DNA of 64,000 bases from Latrodectus hesperus (Eukaryota; Arthropoda; Arachnida; Araneae; Theridiidae), in the NCBI GenBank assembly GCA_037975125.1, contig CM075852.1:7337258-7401257 (forward strand), read 5' to 3'. The notes beneath the pieces are model-generated. The model saw only the letters and a list, made by a program, of their open reading frames with translations, had not been told where the DNA came from and searched no databases. Of this stretch, positions 1 through 11,963 are shown piece after piece (the stretch's first letter is position 1; every line of letters begins with the position of its first letter). The translations under genes and the position numbers were made by a program.

Positions 1-802
<802 letters not shown>

Positions 803-2179
803 AAAAATTACTTTTTGATTGGGTTGTCTTAGTTAGTTTGAATTTTATAGCAGTAAATGAAAATTCAAGCAGTGGCCTGCAGAACTTTCAGAGATAACTT
901 AAGATATGAAGAAATTACTTAAAATATGAAGAAATTACTATTATATCAGTAACACTTAAATAAATGCATATTTCTGTTTAAACATGAGAAAATTAGCCTT
1001 AAAGCATGCCTTTAATTACCACCTTATAGTGAAAAGACTTTCATTCAGCTTTAAAGCACCTGCATTTTAAATAACCTGTGAAAGTTGTGAAGCCAAAAAT
1101 TTTATAGTTTTGATGGATATGACATTATATAGATGTTTATAACTTTTTTAAATATGTATCATTTTTTTAGCACTTGAATATATAAGAGGAATCAAATGTG
1201 ATATAAAAAATAATTCTATTAAATCTTTAAAATAATCTTGTTAACCAATTAGTTCTACATTAAGCATTTCATTTTTGGACCATTATTGAATTGCGACATC
1301 AACACTTGAACCTACATTTTGTTATCAACAGCAAATTAAGTGGGTGGATATCAACTCTATGAATATTAAACCAGGCACAAACTTTTCCTATCAAAATCAG
1401 AACAAAATAAAATAAATATTCAACATTACTCTTTCTCATTTTAATTGTACATGATTTGGGCATTATATAGTATTCAATTTAAGTCTTAAATATTTTTCAT
1501 TCTTACGCTGAGTTTGACATCAGGGAATTCCATTCGCAATCTATAGTCAGATAAAAACCGTTCAGATAAATTATTTTCACCTTAAGATCTATGCTCTTTC
1601 ATGGGTGACTTTGGATCAATTCGTTTTTCTATCCATGGAAAGCGATAAGTCTGAAATCTTCTTTTCACAAAGAAAGTGCCTGAATCGCTGGAGTTACAGA
1701 ATTTGGTGCATTCGAGTGGAATAATTCTCTAAATATTTAAAGGTTTCACCACTGTCTGAATGAGCAACGATTTATATATTTTATTCTAGGCGAAGCGAGA
1801 ATTTATACTCGTAAACAGTTTTTAAACTAGTGCTTCTATTGCTTAGAGATATGGCTTTTAAGCAATAAATATGTTTTTAAAAAATAATATTTTATTATGT
1901 CATTCAAATAAAATTTCTCATAAATATATTACTTCACAAACTTATTAATTTAAAATACTCATTACAAATTTATAATCTTGCAACATTTTAATGTTAATAG
2001 TTTAATCTCTCTAATTTAAAATTTAAATTAATGTATTATGAAATAAATATTGAATTATTTACTAAACATCAACGTTTATGATATTAGATGTTACAAACAA
2101 CAAATAAAAGAATATTTTGCTATTTCTTTTATTTTAGAAATTGTTTAAGTGGTTGGCAATTGCAAAATAATGTACTAAA
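803..2179. other. A+T-rich intergenic or intronic DNA
   Basis: I see no recognisable gene, transposon end or RNA. The part from about 1500 to 1770 is somewhat less A+T-rich but gives no translated similarity I can name. Confidence 0.5.
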
Positions 2180-2181
2180 TA

Positions 2182-3114
2182 CAGGTAACCCTCCTATAAC
2201 ACGGTATCTTATAACACGGTTTCGCTATAACACGATTCGTAAATTGCGGGAAAATTCCTACTACACGTCATCCTATAACACGGTTTTGTTCCAATGTTAG
2301 AGCTTGTTATCGGAAGAAGATATGGCCCTCTTCAGTTGAAACAGAAAGCATGAGTGAAACGTCAGAAAACGAAATTGGTGCCATATTAAAAGTCGCTAAA
2401 ACAATCGGAGGCAAAGGTTTTGTTGATATGGCTACTGAAGACATTCAAGAATTATTAGTGGAAGAAGAAGTTGACGAAGCGGATTTGATGGAAATGGCAT
2501 TCCTTGATGCAAATCAAATCAATTTTGATGATGAAGACTCTGATGAAGATTGTGCAGTTAAGAATTTAACATTAAAAGAATTACAAGAAGGCCTATGCTT
2601 AGCGGAAAATCTCGAGTCATTTTTCTTGAAAACAGACCCTTCCACGGAAAGAAGTCAAAAATTCAAAAAGGAGCTGCAAAACTGTTTAACTCTATACTGC
2701 GAAATTTACAATGACCTAGTAAGAATTAGTCAGCAATGTTCGATTACAGATTTTTTTAAGAGGGGAAAACATACAAAAACTTTAAATAGAGAAAAAAGTT
2801 CTGAAAGTGAATGCGATATCGTTCCACCCAAAAAACGTTCTCGGTTGATTGTACTGAGCAATGAAGACGAATAAATTCCTTAAATTAGGGTTGCGTTAGA
2901 TTAAAATATTGTTTTTCTTACTTTGTGTTGGATATGCATTTAGTATTTAATAAAAATTAAGTTGTTTATGTCGAATTAAAAAAAAATTTGTTTTTAAAAA
3001 GTTTTTGAAACGTAACCCCCCTTTTTGTACTAGTTCTGGGTCTCATACAACACGATTTCACACAACACGGCATTTTCTAGGAACCTAACTACCGTGTTAT
3101 AGGAGGGTTACCTG
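2182..3114 (+). mobile_element. Tigger/pogo-type DNA transposon, internally deleted
   Basis: A 933-bp element with perfect 24-bp terminal inverted repeats. The left end begins CAGGTAACCCTCC and the right end is its exact reverse complement. A TA dinucleotide lies on each side (2180-2181 and 3115-3116), the target duplication expected of the Tc1/mariner/pogo superfamily. The motif TATAACACGGT, or a one-base variant, recurs at 2195, 2210, 2226 and 2274, and degenerate copies lie near 3045-3071. Such subterminal repeats could be transposase binding sites. One open frame lies inside. The element is too short for a full transposase, so it is read as a deletion derivative moved in trans. The perfect inverted repeats suggest a fairly recent insertion. 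Confidence 0.9.
2350..2874 (+). CDS. Tigger-like transposase C-terminal remnant with PCNA-box motif
   Basis: A 174-residue open frame inside the inverted-repeat element. The N-terminal part (about 1-70) is acidic, with EEEVDEADLMEM-type sequence that I recognise as like the tail following the DDE domain in Tigger/pogo transposases. Residues 71-127 look helical. Residues 129-136 read QCSITDFF and fit the PCNA-interacting consensus Qxx(I/L/M)xxFF; pogo transposase is known to carry such a motif. Residues 159-165 (PPKKRSR) resemble a nuclear localisation signal. The DNA-binding helix-turn-helix and the catalytic DDE domain are absent, so this cannot be a working transposase. The ATG at 2350 is the first in the frame. 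It may be translated if a host promoter lies upstream, but there is no evidence of that here. Confidence 0.6.
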   Translation: MSETSENEIGAILKVAKTIGGKGFVDMATEDIQELLVEEEVDEADLMEMAFLDANQINFDDEDSDEDCAVKNLTLKELQEGLCLAENLESFFLKTDPSTERSQKFKKELQNCLTLYCEIYNDLVRISQQCSITDFFKRGKHTKTLNREKSSESECDIVPPKKRSRLIVLSNEDE

Positions 3115-3116
3115 TA

Positions 3117-4527
3117 CTACTCGATTAATATTCAATTTAGATTAATTTATCATAGATAATTAGACTAGATAATAGACAGTTTAGATAAATAGGCTTATAG
3201 AGCAATATAATCTTTTTCCGTAGTTAAAAAAGTCGATCTAACGTAATTGAAAAGTTATTGTTTAATAGTTCATAAAAATACTTAATGTAATATTTATATA
3301 ACATATTTGTGATACATGTATATCTATATAAAATAAGAAATAATAAGATATTATTCTGATTAGCAACTTTTTTTCATTTCAATAATCATCTCTTTAATAA
3401 TCAAGGAATTTTCAACAGAATTTAAATGAATGTTTTCTGTTATACAGTATGATTTCAGTGATACAAATTCATGGGCTCATCTAAATATTAAATCTTCACG
3501 AGAAACTAAAGATTTAAATTGGTTATTATATGGATCAATTGAAATGAAAATAATGCCAAATTTGCAGCCAAACTACATAAAGATGGATATTTATGTAGAT
3601 TAGCTTCAATTTTGGATTTCTTTTCACTTTTTCTACATTCACGGTATAGGACTACTGCAAAATTCTTATTGAAATTATATAGGTCTCATTTGGTTTTAAA
3701 AGAATGATACATTTCTACAAAAGTTTCAATAATGAAAAGTGTATCCATATTCTCTTTTGTTACTTTTCTGCATCACCCTTACAATTTTTTCCTCCCGTAA
3801 GCAAGCGGATGCTTTTGAAATATATTTTACTGCTCTTTGTAAATATTTCACTAGTACGGCAAATCGCCGCTGGCTTGGTGAAGAATTTCTAAAAGCTGAA
3901 TTTTTACCATCCTGCCGTTGTGTGGGTTATATCTAGAAGCCTTTTTCCAATTTTTTGAAAACGCCGAAAACTCTCTGTACATTTTAATTTTCGTGAGCAA
4001 ACCGCCGAGACATAAATGTATAAAAATTTAAAACGTCATAAATGTAAATTAAAGTGCAAAAGTTAAAACGCATTACTTAAATTGTACTAGAAAAAGAAAG
4101 TAAATGGAAAAAATGGCATTTAAAATTAATATTTGAAAAAAAGTACTAGTTTTTTCCGTAAATATTGTTTTAGGACATCTCGGTTAGTTATATTTTTTAG
4201 ACTTTATCTTTATGAATTTAAATATTTATATGAATGAAATTATTTTTTTCATTTATTTATTTTTTATGTTGTTTTTGAGTTTATAATTTTTACTCAGCAT
4301 TTTCGAATATTGAGTTTTTTTGTATTTTATTGTACTATTATCATTAAAATCATTTTTATTGATGTATAAGCCATTTTAAATTCAAAAGATTTTCCTGATT
4401 ATTCTTATATCCTATTAAAGCAAAATCAAACAGAATTTAATTATCATTAAAAGTGTATAGATCTTATAATTTTATCTAGCTATTTGTAAAATCATCACCA
4501 ACTTTCAAAATGTTAATTTAAAATATG
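3117..4527. other. A+T-rich DNA without a recognised gene
   Basis: The only notable item is a 65-codon frame at 3739-3936 (+). Its first 25 residues look like a signal peptide (MYPYSLLLLFC...), and the sequence is locally less A+T-rich (3770-3930). I do not recognise the protein and see no supporting splice or polyadenylation signals. Confidence 0.4.
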
Positions 4528-4755
4528 AATCAAACTTCAATTGAAAGTAGGAATCAAAGTTTAATTGAAAGTACAAATCAAAGTTCAATTGAAGGTACAA
4601 ATCAAAGTTCAATTGAAAGTAGGAATCAAAGTTCAATTGAAAGTAGTAATCAAAGTTCAATTGAAAGTACAAATCAAAGTTCAATTGAAAATAGAAATCA
4701 AAGTTCAGTTAAAAGTAAGAATCAAAGCTGAGTTAAAAGTAGGAATCAAAGTAAA
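4528..4755 (+). repeat. 24-bp minisatellite, about nine copies
   Basis: A tandem repeat with unit AATCAAAGTTCAATTGAAAG plus four variable bases. Copies differ by point changes, and the last two (after about 4700) are more diverged. Because 24 is a multiple of three, it opens long frames, including one coding repeats of NQSSIES. I treat it as a minisatellite and not a gene: the array begins and ends in A+T-rich DNA, and the frame has no non-repeat portion. Confidence 0.9.
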
Positions 4756-5992
4756 CGAATTGAAATTTAAGTATATTTAAGGTACTTTTAAAAATAATCA
4801 TTCTTTTCACTTTGAAGACTACATAATAATTTTATAGTCTCGAATCATCATACCAAGGAATATTTAACACAATTTATTAAGATAAATATTATCACCTTTT
4901 ATGAATCTAGTTCAAATAAGTAAATAACGAATAAGTTGATTTCATACTTGAGAATATTAATCAAACAGGATTGTATTAACAATTCATTTATGCTTAATTA
5001 CTAAATTTTACAGAATGATATTCATGCCATACGTATAAAAATTAGAAGATTTTGGAGTACATTCCGAAGTTTGTTCAAAGAAATGCAAAAACCAAAACTA
5101 CCAGACAAACCTTTCAAATGACATTTGAAATTCGTCAGTGTTTCAATGGAATAACAATGGAGTGGTATATACTCTACAATTTATACAGAAAACATTAAAT
5201 GTTGAAAATAAAAATTAATTGTGTTTAGTTTTCCTTTTCTGACGTTTTCTGTAATGACTAAAAACTTATGTATGAGGAATTTAGATTACAAAACAAACAC
5301 GCAGAGTATTTTCCTTTGAATTTTGAAACAGAGTCTCTTTGTATAATTAACAGATGTTTTCTACTTTGGGGTATTTATTTTAATAAATGAATTATCTGAT
5401 GACCTAATTTTTGAACGAACAGCTTTTAAATGGATGCATACTACATCGTTTCATTACGCCATAATAACAACACAAATATTTATAATTCTAACACTGAAAT
5501 ACAGTTCTATATTTAAGTATTGTATTTCCTTACATTAATTTAGATCTTAGTGCAAATATTTTGTTTTGAACCTATTATACTTTCATCAACAGTATGTCTT
5601 AAGTTTGTTTTTATCTCACTTAAAAAATTTATATGATAAAAAAATTATTTACCAATAATTCTAAGAAACAAATTTCGTATAAACAAAATAGTTTTATATT
5701 ATTCATGTAGATATTCCAACTAGAATATTTAAAATATATTTAAGGAAACAACTAACAATTAAAAGAGAAATGAAAAATAAAAATTACTTTATTAAATTCT
5801 GTAAAAATTTGATATTAAACTCTTGTAAATCCACACCCACTGGAACTGTTATTTAACTAAATTAGTATTATTAAGCTTTTTTTCTTATTCTTGGCTTATT
5901 TTTTAATTTAAAACATTTTACCAAATAATGACTCATATAATGGACAAATTTATTGTTTTATTACAAACTTGAATTTATTTATCTATATAATC
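4756..5992. other. A+T-rich DNA, nothing recognised
   Basis: No repeat boundary, RNA gene or translated similarity was recognised in this stretch. Confidence 0.5.
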
Positions 5993-6190
5993 AAAAGCTG
6001 TGGCATGATAGCCTCCATGGAGTCAAGGTGTACAGTGCCTGTATCTATTTTCTTGACCAAGAGGCCTGGGGTGCGAAGCAAATGCCTCTATTAAATAATT
6101 AGCCTAACACGGAGGCCCTAGTGTTTAGTTCCCAAGTATGCCTAATACGCATTTTTTCTACTCACTAAAGGGATGAAAATCTAAGTTGGA
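5993..6190 (-). mobile_element. SINE remnant, 3' part (same family as 35815-36070)
   Basis: Read on the minus strand, it shares the landmark AACTAAACACTAGGG followed by CTCCG with the SINE at 35815-36070. The two also share the segment ending near GAGGCTATCATGCC. No tRNA-like head is recognisable at this copy, so it is truncated or decayed at its 5' end. Confidence 0.6.
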
Positions 6191-6788
6191 AATTACCCAG
6201 TTTATGCTTTTTGAGCGTGAATGACTACCATGCATATATACTTATATAAATGGTAGTCCTTAACGCGTGTTGCCAAAGTATGAAATTATCACCATACTTA
6301 TACCGAAAATATATGCTCAAAACTTACAATTTCAAATCAACTGCTCATCTAGAATAAATGCGACACTACTTATGAATGCTATATAAGTTCATTGTTTTTG
6401 AAGAACTGGAGTCGTTTTCTCATGCGATTAATAATGCATATTGCTTCTGCATGTCTCATAAAACAGGAGGAGTGTCATTTAAGCAGATTTCAGAATTCGA
6501 CTTTATAATATATGATTGGTATTAATCTAAATTGCATTAATATTAAAGTGGAGTTACTGTTACAATAATTTTTATTATTTTATATTATCAACTTATATTT
6601 CTGCTAATATAACTTGTAAAAAATTACGAGAGTGTGAAATTTATCTTTGAATTTTAAGAATTATCATTTCTTTATTGTAATTTGAATAATCTTTGTCTTA
6701 TATTTTCATCAGTGCTTGTTAATTGATATATTCTACTACTTAAACCACCCACAATTATCCATAATTTTGTAAAATTTTAAGTTCTAAC
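6191..6788. other. A+T-rich DNA, nothing recognised
   Basis: No gene or element end seen before the TA that flanks the Tc1 element starting at 6791. Confidence 0.5.
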
Positions 6789-6790
6789 TA

Positions 6791-8239
6791 CACTGCTGGC
6801 CACCCAAATTTCTACACCAAGAAAGATGAGAGATATCACAACATAATCTATGTTGTAGATAGCATGTTGACCAAGAATCAAAGGATTACATTTATAGACA
6901 TCTGTGAAGTGTGGTTCCTGCCAAAATCAGTAGCCAGATTAGCCGCCATTGTTGAAAATCTCAGCTGCCACACGCCTCGGCATTGATTCAAAGAGAATTT
7001 GAATGTGTTCTTGGAGTCAGCAGACCAAGAAGCTTCCACACATTGCCAAAGTAGATCTGGTGTGGCAGCTGGAGATGTAATCTGGGTCAATCGTTGAGCA
7101 ACCATGGACCACATGTTTTCTATCGGTGAAAGATCCGGAGAGAGATCCAGCCAGGGATGTAATTCAATCTGGAGATTGACGAAGAACGCTTGGACATTGC
7201 GTGCCGCGTGTGGTCGCAAATTATCCTGTTAAAATATGGATGTGGGCAAGCCTTGAAGGTAAGGAAGAACAACTGACTCCAACACCTCAGAGATGTAGCT
7301 CTGGCTGTTTAAAGTACCGGCAATGCAATCTAGAGAAATGCGAGAGTGATATCCAATACTGCCCCATACCATAATACCCGGTGCTGAACCAGTGTGACGG
7401 TGCATAACGCAGCTGTTTACCATTTATTCTCCTTGGTGTCGCTAGATTCGAATGTAACCATCGTGGTGTTGCAGACGGATGCATGACTCGTCAGTAAAAA
7501 CAAATTCATTCCATTCTGCCGTACATATCTTTCTTACATTGCACCATTGCTGCGGAGACGTCTGTGGTTCTGCGTCAAGGGTAGACGAAGCAATGGATGT
7601 TTTCCGTACAGACCACTCTGCTGTAAATCGTGTCGAATGGTACGCGCAGACACTGGATGATGCGTTTCAGACTGAATGCGCTGTGATATGAATCGTGATG
7701 TGGCTAAGCGATCCATCGCAGCTATGTGCACAATTTGCCTGTCATCACGTGAATTGGTGCAGTGAGGTGGATGCGATCGAACATATGTCCGTCCGTCGTA
7801 CCCTCCTGCATCCAACGATCACATATCCGCGTTACAGTTGTTCGGTTCCGTCCAATACGACTACGGATTCTTCTGAAGGATAATCTACAATCTCGGTATG
7901 TCACTATCCTTCCCCTGTCGAACTCGGATACTTGATCAAAAATTGATCGCTGTTTTCTATGGGGCATAATTGATCGTTAGTTTTATTTATATTTATTTTT
8001 GTTTTTATTTATTTATTTTTTTGAAAAAACTACAAGGAAAATACAATTGTCGAACTTAAAATCGTCGAAATCTGCAAGCCTTAAATTGTGCTTTGAAGTT
8101 CGCACCACAGGCATGCGTGTTGTGCGTCTGCTCTGAAATTCTAATCATTTGCATATCTCACCTCTCCTAACGCATGTTGTAAATTTCATGTTATTTGCAT
8201 GCATGCTTCAGAGTGTAGCATTTACAGTAGCCAGCAGTG
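6791..8239 (-). mobile_element. Tc1-like DNA transposon, full length but decayed
   Basis: Begins CACTGCTGGCCAC and ends GTAGCCAGCAGTG, which are inverted copies of each other apart from small changes. TA lies on each side (6789-6790 and 8240-8241), as expected for Tc1/mariner insertion. The 1449-bp length fits a complete element. The interior encodes a broken transposase on the minus strand. A more decayed relative lies at about 13086-14180, where the terminal 60-70 bases can be aligned to the reverse complement of 8170-8239. Confidence 0.9.
6878..7967 (-). pseudogene. Tc1-like transposase, inactivated
   Basis: Read from 7967 down. The N-terminal paired-like DNA-binding region starts MPHRKQRSIFDQVSEFDRGR and runs to about 7790. 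There the frame shifts, and the reading continues in the frame spanning 7815-7534 (SHPPHCTNSRDDRQIV, then SARTIRHDLQQSGLYG). The first catalytic segment, FTDES, lies near 7487. At least two stops lie between about 7450 and 7420, before VMHRHTGSAPGIMVWG. Another stop at about 7231-7229 immediately precedes the segment containing the second catalytic Asp (QDNLRPHAARNV). The C-terminal SPDLSPIENMW with the catalytic Glu is intact near 7100. One frameshift and several stops mean no functional enzyme, although all three catalytic positions can still be seen. The family is Tc1-type DD34E by general knowledge. Confidence 0.9.
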
Positions 8240-8241
8240 TA

Positions 8242-9585
8242 CTTCGTTTTCCTTTTCCTATTGATTAATCAAATCAATTCAAAAATTTCGTATTATGTAT
8301 AAAAAATAGTTACATATATAATAATGACTGATTACTTTTAATCTCTTATTTAAACACCTTTAATCCACAACTTATTTTATAGCTATCTATCAATCAAACT
8401 ACTTTTAAGTATTGAATATTTTCGTATATTATCTAATATATGTATACATATCAAGAAATATATTGGATATCAAAAGAAAAGTTCTCAATTTTAATTTAAA
8501 TTGATAGAAATGTATGCTAATTGTATATAAAAAAGGTTCTTCGTATATTTGTTTTCAATTAAAAAAGCAAATAATTCCTTCCCTATAAAAATGTATCCTT
8601 CTTCTATAGTTGCTTTTATGCTTTTAATTATTCTTTAAACTTAAGTTCCTCTATGTACATAAAATATTATGAATGCTCTGTTAAAAACTAACTAATGAAT
8701 GTCCAACCTTTTATTTTAGATATTAACTTGTATAACAAAGTCAGTTTTCAGCACATATTTTACTGCTGGTCATTTTTGTATATTTTAGGTAGTAGCATAA
8801 CTTGCTTTTAATTTTTTGTATTTCTTTAGGATAGTTCATGTCTTCCAGACTTTCTTTGCCCATTTTCTGGAAAACAAATATTTAATATTAATTTTTAATT
8901 AAAAATTTTTAAAAAAGGAATAAATTCAAATATTTAAGTACAGCCTTTAAAATTTAGTATTAGATTTAGTAATATTGACTCATTTAGTGTCTGCATGGAA
9001 GCCAGCTGCTTACCTGAAAAATTGAAATGTCAGTAAATTCTTTTTGACCTTTACTGTACTTTGACAACACAGTAGAATCTTTTATATATAGATGCAACAT
9101 TTAAAAATAAGTATCTACCACGGGACTTCAAAGCACGCGGTGAGGAGCACAATTGCGTTAAAGAAGCAAAATTTCAATTAATTCGTTAAATAAAATGCCT
9201 TTTTGTAATTATTTTAGCTTCTGATTAATTGCCATTCATCCAAAACGTACCGCTCTCTTATGCTGTATATTTACCAAAGTAAAATCAAATACAAAATCAC
9301 AGCATAAGTTGTATTTCTTTGTCTTTAAATTATTGCCGATGTTGAGTAATAAATGGTTGAATGGAATGGAATGAATCTTATATCAGGATTTTGGAATTTG
9401 ATTTGATTAACTTAAAGTAAAAACAATTTTTCTTTTCAAAATTATTCCATTCAATTTTTAAAAAATTATTTATTTCACCTAATGAAACGCATGCGTTGAC
9501 ACTTTTCACAATACGTCATTTATCGGAAATCTCTACCTCTGAAAAGAATCTCTGCCTCTTTATTTAATTATTCCGTAACTGAAAA
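8242..9585. other. A+T-rich DNA, nothing recognised
   Basis: No supported feature. The region around 9110-9170 is a little less A+T-rich but has no coding signal I can name. Confidence 0.5.
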
Positions 9586-9586
9586 G

Positions 9587-9830
9587 ACCGCGTAGGCTAC
9601 TTGCTTAGAACATCGTTCTTATCATCAAACGATAGTGAGTTCAATCCCCGACTTTACCAAAGTACCGTCGTGTTCATGAATGACGACTGGGTGTACGGTA
9701 ACTATGTAATGGTCGCAATGTCTTCTAAGTGAAATGATACCCTTGTAGGTTCAATTTGGGACTAGATACGGGAGAGTATGGTGGTGCGACAACTTCAGAA
9801 TTAAAGAAAAATTTTATACGCTCGGAGAAA
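9587..9830 (+). mobile_element. tRNA-derived SINE remnant
   Basis: The head resembles a tRNA gene: GCGTAGGCTACTTGCTTAGA for box A and AGTTCAATCC for box B. The body carries CAATGTCTTCTAAGTGAAAT, which recurs with one change at about 59670-59690. That makes this a dispersed repeat family and not a lone tRNA. The head does not fold into a clean cloverleaf by eye. Confidence 0.6.
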
Positions 9831-11963
9831 CAGAATAAAGAAACAAATTAGTTAAAAATTTTAAAGAAACAAAAGAATTCCTCTATTAAAATTATTATAT
9901 TTTAATAATTGAAAATTTATCTGAATAGAATTTTGCTACTATAAAAGCATATAAAATTGTAAATTTATTATTTTATTTTAAATTCGATAAAAAGTTGCGC
10001 TCAAATAATACACCAGCAAAGTTGGTTAATAATTTAAATTAATAAGAAATAAAGAAAGTAATAAGCTCAATTTAAACAACTAATTTATTCTATTATTAAA
10101 AACTACTAAATGAAATACATGATACCTATATCTGACATGTCTCTCGAAATGAAAGCTTGTTCATGAATACCTTTCAATTTTAGAAACTAATAACTGCTAG
10201 AAATAGAATTTCTGAAAGTTCATCGAGAACTGATTGAGAAATGTAAATGTTCTTCGCAGAATTTCACCTTATTTTAATAGAACTACGTGATATCGAATAC
10301 TTCACTCAATTTTTAATGAATTTCTTATGGTTAGTTTGATTAAATTCAAATCATTTTTGTACATGTGGGTGAACAAATTTCAAATTAGAGAGGGTTTTTT
10401 TTTAATATTTTATTCCGGAATTGAATTTTACAGGAAAAAAATGTTTTAAATTTATACTTATTTTGTATTCTGTGCCTCAACTCTAGTTTCTTTTTATTCT
10501 CATTCGTGTTATTAATTTAAATGCTAATGCAAAGAATGGTTTCTCTAAACAAAGTTACTTTGTTCTTCATTTATCAGAGAATTCTAAAGGAAAATCAGGA
10601 TTTTAATTTTTCCTTGCTTTAGATTTGAAATGTTTAAATTAAAAATTGTAATGAAACATGCTTAAAACATTAATTTAAAAACTTACACAAATAGGGTTGC
10701 ATTAATTAAATAATGTGTATTTTTATATTCGTTTTGATTATTATTGAGATTGAAATGTATTATTATTTTTAAAAGAAGCTATGATGACGTATTTTTATGA
10801 AATCATTTTCATTTTAATAATTTTCATTTTATTGATTTCACAAGGAAATTTTATGCACTTAATTTCTTCACACACACATTTCAGTAATATTTTATTATTT
10901 TATTTTTAAATACTGGTGACTTTATTGAATAAAATCGTTGAAAGAAACACCTTCATCTTTACAGCTTTCAACTAAGGTAAAATTACACAATTAATACTTA
11001 CTATTCATCTCCTTATCTATTCATTTTATCACATCAGCATTAAAAAGGTTATTTACTTTTTACTATTTTATTTTAAAAATATTATTTAAAAATTTTTAAT
11101 TTTATTTTATATTATAAAATGCAGTACTTGTTATTTATGTGAAAAATATAAAGTGACAGTATAAGTTCCCATTTAAACAATTATTTTTTAATCTCCTTAA
11201 ATGGATATTATCTTCTCATAACTTTAGTTTTATTAAAGTAAATATAGTTGATAAATTAAGAACAAAAATATAATTTCACCTTTATTGTAATTTAGCCTTT
11301 ATCTATATATTTAACTGATTACTTTTGTTACACTGAAATCACTAAACGTATTCTCTAACTCAAATTTTTACGTGTTTTTATGTTGAGCATAGCAGCTAAA
11401 GATATACAAAGATATATCAAATAAGAGTTTGGATTAACATCCAAACTCTTATTTTCAAATTACCATAACAATGCACTAAAAATTTAAGCTCCAGCGGCTT
11501 ATTTTCTGATAATCGACAAATACTGCTAAACGTATAACAATTCAATTTTGTAAATTTAAAACATGGTTAAGTGACATAATTGACATCTGAATTGGTACGA
11601 CCTTACCACACCTGGAAATATTTGTATTAAATATCAAATTAAGCTCACATTTTGTCCATGAAGGCTAATTCAACTGAATATTATTGTTTAAAATATATTC
11701 AAAACAATTAGAACTTACATATGAAGTCATCGGATCCTCGTTGACGAAATTGTCGGCTTACTTTTTAGAGAGAAATTGAAAATAAACATGAGTTATGATT
11801 CATTTTGTGAAATGTCAACATTAATGCCGGAGAAATTAGTATTTGAATACTGAAATGAAGAGAAAAATGAATTGGGATCGCAAATGAATATAAACTGGTG
11901 GGAAAAAAAACATTTCTAGTTATGTATTCAACGTTCGTGGCTCTCAAAATGAGTGCTGGAACG
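9831..11963. other. A+T-rich DNA with one perfect hairpin
   Basis: No gene is recognised. A perfect 15-bp inverted repeat with a 6-nt loop lies at 11419-11454 and is described separately. Confidence 0.5.
11419..11454. repeat. Perfect short hairpin
   Basis: AAATAAGAGTTTGGA (11419-11433) is followed by the loop TTAACA and the exact reverse complement (11440-11454). The stem is too short for a typical microRNA precursor. I see no thymine tract or promoter that would support a transcript end. Confidence 0.85.

Noticed and set aside
4528..4755. CRISPR array
   Set aside because: The repeats are tandem with no unique spacers, and the genome is eukaryotic.
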